A DNA stretch of 8,719 bases, taken from contig JAJBTP010000464.1 of assembly GCA_020860805.1 (NCBI GenBank), forward strand, positions 1 to 8,719. The letters run 5' to 3'. This DNA comes from Tannerellaceae bacterium. GTDB taxonomy: Bacteria; Bacteroidota; Bacteroidia; Bacteroidales; Tannerellaceae. This document shows positions 1 through 6,242 of this stretch, piece after piece. The position numbers were made by a program, and so were the translations under genes. Under the pieces are notes generated by a model, which saw only the letters and a program-made list of their open reading frames with translations, ran no database searches and was not told the DNA's origin. The first letter of the stretch is position 1; each line of letters begins with the position of its first letter.

Positions 1-713
1 ATACAACCACTCTTCCGGGAATAGATATACAGGAAATCCGGATAGAAGCCAATTCCGGTATGCGCACGTCGGTTAATTTACCAGACGGTACGTTGGTATA
101 TTTGAATTCGGGTACGGTTATTACCTATGAATTACCTTTCCGGAAAGAACGGAAAATCCGGATAACCGGTGAAGCCTTTTTCCAGGTGCAGAAAGATACG
201 GAGAAACCTTTTATAGTAACCTCCCTACAGGGAGATTTGGATATCCGGGTAACAGGTACGGAATTTAATGTGCAGGCCTTTGAAGAGGATGATATACAAA
301 CAGTAACCCTGGTATCAGGAAGTGTGGAACTGGGATATCAATCCAATGGTTCTACTTCCGTAAGAACATTACGTCCGGCTGAGAAAGCCATACTGGATAC
401 CCGGAACGGAACACTGGAAGTCCGGAGCGTGCAGGTAGAAAATGAAATAGCGTGGAAAGACGGACGCATTATCTTTAAAGAAACTCCTCTGCCCGAAGTT
501 CTCAAAAAACTATCCTATTATTACAATGTAAAGTTTGAGGTAAAAGATGATATAATCAATAGCTATAGTTTTACCGGTACGTTTGACAATCGCCAGTTGG
601 CACAGGTTCTGGAGTATCTGAAAATATCTTCCCATATTAACTTTACAATAGAACCTCCTGGGGAGGATGATAGTAATGGTAAGAAATACGCTACAGTTGT
701 ATTATGGAAATAA
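1..713 (+). CDS. FecR-family anti-sigma factor, 5' end missing
   Basis: This is the periplasmic part of an inner-membrane anti-sigma factor that holds an ECF sigma factor until a SusC-type receptor signals. The reading frame is open from base 3, well before the first ATG at 60, so that ATG is not the start and the cytoplasmic sigma-binding part and membrane helix lie upstream of the window. About 236 residues are visible. Residues about 17-110 match the FecR domain, with the typical motif VNLPDGTLVYLNSGT followed by beta-rich sequence (GEAFFQV, FIVTS, VTGTEFNVQAF, VTLVSGSVEL). Residues about 153-220 match the C-terminal domain seen in Bacteroidota FecR proteins (DUF4974): GRIIFKETPLPEVLKKLSYY, then FTGTFDNRQLAQVLEYL. 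The reading frame is intact to a TAA. The next + strand gene is the susC homologue, whose STN domain is the expected signalling partner. Family assignment is secure; the target sigma factor is inferred. Confidence 0.93.
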   Translation, partial: TTTLPGIDIQEIRIEANSGMRTSVNLPDGTLVYLNSGTVITYELPFRKERKIRITGEAFFQVQKDTEKPFIVTSLQGDLDIRVTGTEFNVQAFEEDDIQTVTLVSGSVELGYQSNGSTSVRTLRPAEKAILDTRNGTLEVRSVQVENEIAWKDGRIIFKETPLPEVLKKLSYYYNVKFEVKDDIINSYSFTGTFDNRQLAQVLEYLKISSHINFTIEPPGEDDSNGKKYATVVLWK

Positions 714-778
714 CAGATGTTTAACTTTAAATAAAATGCCTATGACAAACACAAAAAACTAACCACCGGACAAATGAT

Positions 779-819
779 AAAAAACATACAGGAAAACATT
801 GACCGTGCTTTCCCGTATG
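779..819 (-). terminator. Intrinsic terminator for a leftward transcript
   Basis: On the + strand CATACAGGAAA (785-795) and TTTCCCGTATG (809-819) are inverted repeats with one mismatch in 11, separated by 13 nt. Six A residues (779-784) sit just left of the hairpin, so on the - strand the stem is followed by T6, the normal form of an intrinsic terminator. On the + strand no T-run follows the stem, so it is not the terminator of the anti-sigma gene. Confidence 0.6.
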
Positions 820-874
820 AAACATCATCCGTTCATTTTTACGCGAACTACAAAATTTGTTTTTTATCTTAAAT
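779..874 (-). ncRNA. Candidate antisense small RNA in the anti-sigma/susC gap
   Basis: I infer a leftward transcript of about 95 nt. It would start near 874, a few bases after a - strand -7 box (TATTTTTG, 887 to 880), and end in a U6 run (784 to 779) after a hairpin at 785-819. No convincing gene lies on the - strand here, so a non-coding RNA is the simplest reading. It lies in the leader region of susC. Its place between an anti-sigma gene and a susC gene, pointing away from susC, matches the cis-encoded DonS-type RNAs reported to repress PUL expression in Bacteroides. Both ends are predicted from sequence only, and whether it overlaps the susC mRNA depends on the unknown susC start site. 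Confidence 0.5.
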
Positions 875-879
875 CGTAA

Positions 880-910
880 CAAAAATATGAGGAACTTACA
901 TGCTATCCAA
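880..910 (-). promoter_or_regulatory. Bacteroides-type promoter facing left
   Basis: Read on the - strand there is TTG (910 to 908, the -33 element), a 20-nt spacer (907 to 888), then TATTTTTG (887 to 880), a perfect TAnnTTTG -7 element. This is the primary-sigma promoter form of Bacteroidota with normal spacing. It points away from susC, towards the terminator hairpin at 785-819, and predicts a start near 874. Confidence 0.55.
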
Positions 911-965
911 CTGATTTGCATTAATTCTGCAAAAAAATCTGTTGGGACAAAAAACAATTAGGATT

Positions 966-1313
966 ATGAAGCTAACCTTAGGATTGTTCTGCCTGTCTAT
1001 TCATTTTGCCTTTGCCCTCAATACCTATGCGCAATCTACCTCTATCACACTGGATGTAGTAGCCTGTCCTATTGCTGAGGTATTGGATATCATAGAAAAG
1101 GAAACAGAGTTTCAATTCTTTTACAACAGTAAAGTTGTAAATGTGAAGGAGACCGTTTCAGTGAAAGCAAAAAGCGAGAATGTCATTACTGTGTTGGACC
1201 GGATATTTGATAATTCGGAGATTCAATACCGGATTATAGACAAAGATATCATTCTGACTGTTGCTGAAAGAACAGCTAAAACCCAACAAACAAAATCCGT
1301 CAGGGGGGGGTAA
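966..1313 (+). CDS. susC: SusC N-terminal piece: signal peptide plus STN domain
   Basis: As written, this frame yields 115 residues. Residues 1-22 form a signal peptide with hydrophobic core (LTLGLFCLSIHFAFAL) and a likely cut after NTYA. Residues about 27-103 are an STN (secretin and TonB N-terminal) domain: SITLDV, then PIAEVLDIIEKETEFQFFYN, VSVKAKSENVITVLDRIF, and YRIIDKDIILT. In SusC proteins with ECF partners this periplasmic domain contacts the FecR-like anti-sigma factor. The frame ends at TAA directly after the G8 tract, between the STN domain and the next domain. I prefer ATG 966 because it sits at the start of the signal peptide. TTG 942 would add eight residues, and an in-frame stop at 912-914 limits any extension. 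An STN-only product would be exported and could in principle still meet the anti-sigma factor. Confidence 0.7.
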   Translation: MKLTLGLFCLSIHFAFALNTYAQSTSITLDVVACPIAEVLDIIEKETEFQFFYNSKVVNVKETVSVKAKSENVITVLDRIFDNSEIQYRIIDKDIILTVAERTAKTQQTKSVRGG

Positions 1314-3958
1314 TAACCGATGCATACGGAGACCCTGTGATTGGAGCAAACGTGTTGGAAAAAGGAACTTTAAACGGCACTATTACAGATGTAGATGGTA
1401 ATTTCAGTTTACAGGTGCCCGAAAGTGCTGTCCTGCAAATAACATATATCGGGTATCTCACGCAGGAAATCCCGGTAAATAACCGGTCGAACTTTACGGT
1501 TCAACTGGTAGAAGATACACAGAAACTGGAAGAAGTGGTCATTGTAGGATATGGTACACAGAGGAAAGTAAACCTGACAGGTTCCATTGCATCCGTGAAG
1601 ACGGACGAAATTAATAATATACCCTCTTCCAACCTCTCCAACTCACTGGCAGGACGTGCACCGGGTGTAACTATCACCACCACTTCCGGTCTGGCAGGAG
1701 GTTCTTCCCAGATACGGATGCGGGGTAGTTTCGGTGAACCTTTATTCGTAATTAATAATGTAATCCGGGATAAAGCTGTCTTTGATGCCCTGGATCCGAA
1801 TGAAGTAGAAAATATTAGTTTCCTGAAAGATGCTGCCAGTGCCTCTATTTACGGCTCACGGGCAGGGAATGGGGTGGTATTGGTTACTACTAAAAATGGT
1901 AGAGTACAGAAACCTGAATTCCAGTATAAAGGTTCAGTCAGTACTTCCAGAACTACCCGTCCGGTACAAAGTTACTCCGCTACCGACGAATTGATTTGGG
2001 CAAACCGGGTAGCAGCCACACTGGGGCAACCCCAGGTATATGACCCGAACGGTGAAGTATTTGAATATTTCAAAGATAAAAGTTATGATGTCAATGATTA
2101 TGTATGGCGCAATCCATCCTCTACCCAGCATAACCTGAGTGTAAACGGAGGGAATGAGCGTATCTCATACTTTATGCTGGTAGGTTATCACGATGAAAAT
2201 GGTTCTTATAAAAACCTGGATTACCAGAAATATAATTTCCGTTCGGATATCACTGCTCACATATCCAATCGTTTCAAAGTGAATTTTAACCTCAGTGGTA
2301 ACCAGCGGAATTATAACCGTTTCTACTGGCCCTATGATAAGATGGACGATTTTAATGTGCCTGATTTTTACCGGAGCACTTTTGACTGGACGCGTTTATA
2401 TCCTTTCTATGTGGATGATAATGGAAACCCGGTGAACGAACGCAATGACAATCCGGTATTATATGGTTCATTCCACCCGGTAGAAATGGTGTTAGGAAAC
2501 CGGTATCAGAAAGAAACCCGCCGGACCCTGGACGGACAGGTCCGGTTTGACCTGGATTTAGGACAATTCGTGGATGGTTTAAGTACCAGTTTTCTGGGCC
2601 AGTACACCGGATATGACAGAAATTTAAAAGCCTTTATTACCCACAATAAGAGTTATCGCTTTAAAAGTGCCAGTGGAACTAATCCGTATGTTCCCGGTCC
2701 AATCGACCCTACCGATATGATTGTTCATAATCTGAGCTCTACGTATGAAGGTATCAAAGAAGAAATGGATATGGATAAGTTTTATCAGATCAACTGGTTC
2801 CTGCGGTATGATAAAACATTTGGAAAACATGCGGTATCTGCCTTATTGGTATATGAACAGTCAGAATCATCCGGAAAGTTTATTGAAGGAAAAGCCGAAG
2901 ATTTGTTAACCCCTTCGCTTGACCAGATTTATGTTACGTCTAACGATACTCAGCGCCGTTGGTTTGATGGAAAGGAATGGCAAAAAGCATCCCAATCCGT
3001 AGTAGGCCGTTTCAATTATACCTATGCGGATAAATACATTGCCGAATTCTCGTTCCGGGAAGACGGTAATTCCAGATTTGGGCCGGGCTACCGTTGGGGA
3101 TTTTTTCCGTCCGGTTCGTTGGCCTGGCGCATTTCGGAAGAAAAATTCATGCAGAAGATAGACTGGCTGTCTAACCTGAAAGTAAGAGGTTCGTATGGAA
3201 CAACCGGAGACGACCTGACGTGGGAAGGTGAAGACAAAATAGAATATTTTCTCTGGCGCTCCTCATATGGAAACAGTGAGGCCAAATATGCCTTTGGAGA
3301 TAATCTGCATAAAACCATTTTACTGAATGGAATTGCGAACCCGTATCTTACCTGGGCAAAGCTGGAAGTATTTGATATCGGGGTTGATTTTGGTCTGTTC
3401 GGGCATCGCCTGACGGGTGAGTTTGACTATTTTGTAAAAACAAAAAGTGATATCCTGAAAGACCGGAATAAAGAAGTACCCAGTACCTATGGTGCTAAAC
3501 TGAATGAAGAGAATTACGCTAAACAACGCTGGCATGGTTCGGAATTCTCACTTCGCTGGACGGATACATATAATAAACTAAATTACAGTGTCTATGCCAA
3601 TATGGGCTATGTAAAAGATAAATGGCTGGTAATGGACGAGGAAGAAGGATTGAAAGAGTGGCAGAGTGCCATTGGGTGTCCTTATAAACGCCTCGAAGGC
3701 TACATTGCCAAAGGTATTATCCGTACCCAGGAACAACTGGATGCCCTACCGGACGGATTTACCCAGTTCGGACGTAAACCGGTTTTAGGTACTATCCTGT
3801 TTGAAGATATCCGGGGCGAAGGATTCTCGGAAGGAGCAGATGGTAAGATAGACGAAAATGATAAAACCTTTTTATCGGATAAAGGAACCCCACGTATAAA
3901 TTATGGGTTTGGATTTAACCTGGAATGGAAAGGTATTTCATTAGATGCTCATTTCTAG
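1310..3958 (+). CDS. susC: SusC middle piece: regulatory-like domain, plug and most of barrel
   Basis: The frame is open from the G8 tract. The GTG at 1337 is only the first start-like codon and falls inside a conserved domain, so this is not an independent gene. Counting from 1337: residues 1-55, with VITDAYGDPV just before, form a carboxypeptidase-regulatory-like domain (GTITDVDGNFSL, ITYIGYLTQEI). Residues 64-82 carry the SusC hallmark LEEVVIVGYGTQRKVNLTG. Residues about 90-188 are the plug: SLAGRAPGV, IRMRG, PLFVINNVI, VENISFLKDAASASIYGSRA and NGVVLVTTKNG. The rest is barrel with typical alternating aromatic strands (FREDGNSRFGPGYRWGFFPS, SLAWRISEEKFM, LKVRGSYGTTGDD). It stops at TAG 3956-3958 about 137 codons before the true end, so as written the product would lack the last barrel strands. 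Confidence 0.8.
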   Translation, partial: VITDAYGDPVIGANVLEKGTLNGTITDVDGNFSLQVPESAVLQITYIGYLTQEIPVNNRSNFTVQLVEDTQKLEEVVIVGYGTQRKVNLTGSIASVKTDEINNIPSSNLSNSLAGRAPGVTITTTSGLAGGSSQIRMRGSFGEPLFVINNVIRDKAVFDALDPNEVENISFLKDAASASIYGSRAGNGVVLVTTKNGRVQKPEFQYKGSVSTSRTTRPVQSYSATDELIWANRVAATLGQPQVYDPNGEVFEYFKDKSYDVNDYVWRNPSSTQHNLSVNGGNERISYFMLVGYHDENGSYKNLDYQKYNFRSDITAHISNRFKVNFNLSGNQRNYNRFYWPYDKMDDFNVPDFYRSTFDWTRLYPFYVDDNGNPVNERNDNPVLYGSFHPVEMVLGNRYQKETRRTLDGQVRFDLDLGQFVDGLSTSFLGQYTGYDRNLKAFITHNKSYRFKSASGTNPYVPGPIDPTDMIVHNLSSTYEGIKEEMDMDKFYQINWFLRYDKTFGKHAVSALLVYEQSESSGKFIEGKAEDLLTPSLDQIYVTSNDTQRRWFDGKEWQKASQSVVGRFNYTYADKYIAEFSFREDGNSRFGPGYRWGFFPSGSLAWRISEEKFMQKIDWLSNLKVRGSYGTTGDDLTWEGEDKIEYFLWRSSYGNSEAKYAFGDNLHKTILLNGIANPYLTWAKLEVFDIGVDFGLFGHRLTGEFDYFVKTKSDILKDRNKEVPSTYGAKLNEENYAKQRWHGSEFSLRWTDTYNKLNYSVYANMGYVKDKWLVMDEEEGLKEWQSAIGCPYKRLEGYIAKGIIRTQEQLDALPDGFTQFGRKPVLGTILFEDIRGEGFSEGADGKIDENDKTFLSDKGTPRINYGFGFNLEWKGISLDAHF

Positions 3959-4369
3959 GGTGTCGGTGCTTATGACCGGATGATTGCTACCAATAATGGA
4001 GATGGTGTTTTCCAGGTTGGCGATAAACCCTATTTTGAATTGTGGACAGGAGATGTCTGGACGCCGGAAAATCCGGGAGCTAAATATCCCCGGGTAAGCG
4101 GAGCATGGGATGACCCTGAATACGGAGGACAAGGTAGTTCCTTCTGGATTCGTAACGGAGCCTTCCTGCGGCTGAAGAGTCTAAATATTGCGTATGCATT
4201 GCCTTCTGTATGGTATGCTAAAGTAGGACTTAAAAAAGTTCAGGTGTTTTTTAATGCAACGAATTTATTCTGTATTTCAGGTATAGACGAAATGGACCCG
4301 GAACAGAAAACGCTGGATTCCTATCCATTGATGAAAACCTTTACAGGAGGATTGAGTATAAACTTTTAA
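3959..4369 (+). CDS. susC: SusC C-terminal piece after the amber codon
   Basis: The frame continues unchanged after TAG 3956-3958 and begins GVGAYDRMIATN. It covers the last about 136 residues of the barrel and ends at TAA. Typical SusC end motifs are present: SSFWIRNGAFLRLKSLNIAY, VFFNATNLF, and YPLMKTFTGGLSINF with terminal Phe for BAM recognition. The first ATG (3980) is inside the family-conserved stretch, so independent translation is not expected to give a useful protein. The conserved sequence after the stop argues that the amber codon is recent, suppressed, or an error. Confidence 0.75.
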   Translation, partial: GVGAYDRMIATNNGDGVFQVGDKPYFELWTGDVWTPENPGAKYPRVSGAWDDPEYGGQGSSFWIRNGAFLRLKSLNIAYALPSVWYAKVGLKKVQVFFNATNLFCISGIDEMDPEQKTLDSYPLMKTFTGGLSINF

Positions 4370-4381
4370 AACCGGAGAGTC

Positions 4382-6139
4382 ATGAAAAAACTATTTACCA
4401 ATATAATAGCCTTTATTTTCCTGTTATCGGGCTGTAATGTCCTGGATATTGATGATCTGAAAAACTATAGTGACGATATATGGGATGATGAGGTCTTAAC
4501 ATCTGCTTATCTGTCCAATCTGTATGCCTATGCATTTGAGAGGTGGCTTTCAACTGCCGAAAAACCGGAAGGATATACCTGGCCCCGGGATGCGGAATGG
4601 AGTGATGAATCACGGGGTGGTTTTTATGGTAGTAACGTGATTACAGTAAATAATACCACCATGGGGTATTGGGTCTATGAAAAAATCCGGAGTGTGAATG
4701 ATTTACTTCAGGGAATGGAAACCAGTACACTGCCGGAATCCGTACGGAATCCGGTAAAAGGACAAGCTCTTTTTATACGGGCTTACCTGTACTATAATAT
4801 GCTGCGGTTGTATGGCGGAATACCTATCATCAAAGAACCGCAGGCCCTGGAAGATGACCTATATGTACAGCGGAATAGTTCGCTGGAATGCTTTAATTTT
4901 ATCCTGCAGGACCTTGCAGATGCCAGTCCTTTACTACCTGTTCAGTACACAGGAAATGACAGGGGGCGTATTGACCAGTGTATTGTTGCAGCTTTCCGGG
5001 GACGGGTGGCTCTTCTGAAAGCAAGTCCGCAGTTTAATCCTTCCAGTCCTTACGATAACGCCTATTGGGAAGAAGCCTATACCGCTACCAAAGCGGCTTA
5101 TGATTTACTCGAACAGAACGGATATGGCCTGTTAAATGATTATACAGCGGTATTTGAAACCAAAGGACACCGGGAAGCTGTGTTTGCAATTATATCCATT
5201 ACTCCGGATAAAGAAAACGGACGGGGCGAAAATGCCGTACGGCCTTTATCCGAATCTAAAAATGCTACCGGTTCCGACCAGCCTTCGTGGGGATTGGCAG
5301 AAGCCTACCTGATGAAAGACGGTAAAAAGCCGGGCGAATCAGATAAATATCCCTATGATATACAAACATTCTGGGAAAACCGTGACCCGCGTTTTGATGC
5401 CACTATCGTATATAACGGAGGGCTCTTTGAATTGAGTTCCAAAACGGGCCGCCGGCAATATACTACTCCCGGAATAGCTTCTTCATTGGATGCTTTCGGA
5501 CAAAGTATACAGGGAGAAAGCCATGCCCGTACCGGCCTGTATTGTAAAAAGGGAATCAATGAATCGTTGTTAGCCAGCCAGGTAACGACCAATGATTATG
5601 ATTGGCTGGAAATCCGGTATGCAGAGGTACTGTTTAACTACACGGAAGCAGCCAATGAAAAGAATGACCAGTCTGTAGGCTATACAGTACTGAAAGAAAT
5701 CCGTGCCCGGGCAGGCATCGAACCGGGTACCGATATGATGTACGGATTGAAAGCCGGGATGAATAAAGAAGAAATGCGTATGGCGCTGCTGGATGAAAAA
5801 CGGATAGAATTCAGTTTTGAAGGGCAACGCTTCTGGGATTTGCGCCGCCACCGGTTGCTTCACTTGTTGGATGGACAACCTAAATATGGTATCCTGGCCA
5901 CGCTGAAAGAGAGTGTACCTATGGAAGAGGCCCTGGTAAGAGCGGATAATTATACGCTGATGCCTGAGGAGTTTGTCTATCAACCGCTCGACCTGGGATT
6001 CCAGAATCCTTTGGTAGATCCAGGCTTGTATATACCGGAATCCTATTATTTCTTTCCTATTAAGAAAACTCATCTGGATAAAAATCCGAAACTGGAACAA
6101 AACCGGGATTGGGGAGGTAGTTTTATTCCGGAAATGTAA
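4382..6139 (+). CDS. susD: SusD-like starch-binding-type outer-membrane lipoprotein
   Basis: This is the surface lipoprotein that caps the SusC channel and binds the glycan. It has 585 residues, at the upper end of the usual SusD range. A lipoprotein signal is visible: a hydrophobic stretch then LSGC with acylated Cys18, followed by an acidic NVLDIDDL segment consistent with surface export. The N-terminal SusD-like domain contains the TPR hallmark GQALFIRAYLYYNMLRLYGG at about 127-146, continuing IPII. The C-terminal RagB/SusD domain contains LLDEKRIEFSFEGQRFWDLR at about 469-488 and ends in the typical YYFFPIKKTHLDKNPKLEQN. The frame is intact, unlike its neighbours. It starts 12 nt after the susC stop, so the two are surely co-transcribed. 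The ligand cannot be read from sequence. Confidence 0.96.
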   Translation: MKKLFTNIIAFIFLLSGCNVLDIDDLKNYSDDIWDDEVLTSAYLSNLYAYAFERWLSTAEKPEGYTWPRDAEWSDESRGGFYGSNVITVNNTTMGYWVYEKIRSVNDLLQGMETSTLPESVRNPVKGQALFIRAYLYYNMLRLYGGIPIIKEPQALEDDLYVQRNSSLECFNFILQDLADASPLLPVQYTGNDRGRIDQCIVAAFRGRVALLKASPQFNPSSPYDNAYWEEAYTATKAAYDLLEQNGYGLLNDYTAVFETKGHREAVFAIISITPDKENGRGENAVRPLSESKNATGSDQPSWGLAEAYLMKDGKKPGESDKYPYDIQTFWENRDPRFDATIVYNGGLFELSSKTGRRQYTTPGIASSLDAFGQSIQGESHARTGLYCKKGINESLLASQVTTNDYDWLEIRYAEVLFNYTEAANEKNDQSVGYTVLKEIRARAGIEPGTDMMYGLKAGMNKEEMRMALLDEKRIEFSFEGQRFWDLRRHRLLHLLDGQPKYGILATLKESVPMEEALVRADNYTLMPEEFVYQPLDLGFQNPLVDPGLYIPESYYFFPIKKTHLDKNPKLEQNRDWGGSFIPEM

Positions 6140-6149
6140 ACGATAGAAA

Positions 6150-6210
6150 ATACAGGGTGTGTCCGGAGTATCATAATTGCGTTCACTGGACTTTGGACAT
6201 ATCCCTGTAT
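6150..6210 (+). promoter_or_regulatory. Long RNA hairpin between susD and the enzyme gene
   Basis: Bases 6150-6169 pair with 6190-6210 in the + strand RNA: 20 base pairs with one bulged U (6202) and a 20-nt loop. Three pairs are G-U (6159-6200, 6165-6194, 6166-6193), which would be A-C mismatches on the other strand, so the structure suits the + strand transcript. No U-run follows, so it is not a classical terminator. In this position it could set mRNA processing, stability or partial read-through, giving susCD and the enzyme different levels. The function is inferred. The rest of the 103-base gap is AT-rich leader with nothing else I recognise. Confidence 0.6.
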
Positions 6211-6242
6211 ATTTAATATGATGAAACTCTAAATGATAAACC

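Larger units (their letters stand above)
966..4369 (+). pseudogene. susC: SusC-like TonB-dependent receptor, interrupted by frameshift and amber codon
   Basis: Read through both lesions this encodes about 1134 residues, the usual size for a SusC with an STN domain. SusC is the outer-membrane TonB-dependent channel that imports oligosaccharides captured with SusD. Domain order: signal peptide, STN, carboxypeptidase-regulatory-like domain, plug, 22-strand-type barrel ending in a C-terminal Phe (GGLSINF). Lesion 1: the G8 tract at 1303-1310 puts the STN frame onto TAA at 1311-1313; one extra G (or two fewer) joins it to VITDAYGDPVIGANV. Lesion 2: TAG at 3956-3958 lies in AHF*GVGAYDR, where family members have Gln (FQGV), so it is one C-to-T change from CAG. 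The frame on both sides of TAG is the same. The susD homologue follows 12 nt downstream. It may be a true pseudogene, a phase-variable gene, or an intact gene with sequence errors. Confidence 0.85.

Noticed and set aside
785..819. Hairpin as terminator of the anti-sigma gene.
   Set aside because: No T-run follows it on the + strand; the run of six A on its left makes it a - strand terminator.
844..871. CGAACTA, 16 nt, TCTTA on the + strand, resembling a sigma-E type ECF promoter for susC; also GGAACTT at 891-897.
   Set aside because: Each element has mismatches to an E. coli-type consensus, I do not know the recognition sequence of this ECF factor, and GGAACTT lacks a -10 at the right distance. 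The match is too loose to annotate.
727..957. 76-codon open frame on the - strand in the anti-sigma/susC gap.
   Set aside because: Its sequence is Phe/Cys-rich without a domain, it runs through the terminator hairpin, and the predicted leftward RNA starts inside it at about 874.
942..965. TTG 942 as the start of SusC.
   Set aside because: It adds only eight polar residues before a signal peptide that begins naturally at ATG 966. It remains possible, as some SusC proteins have N-terminal extensions.
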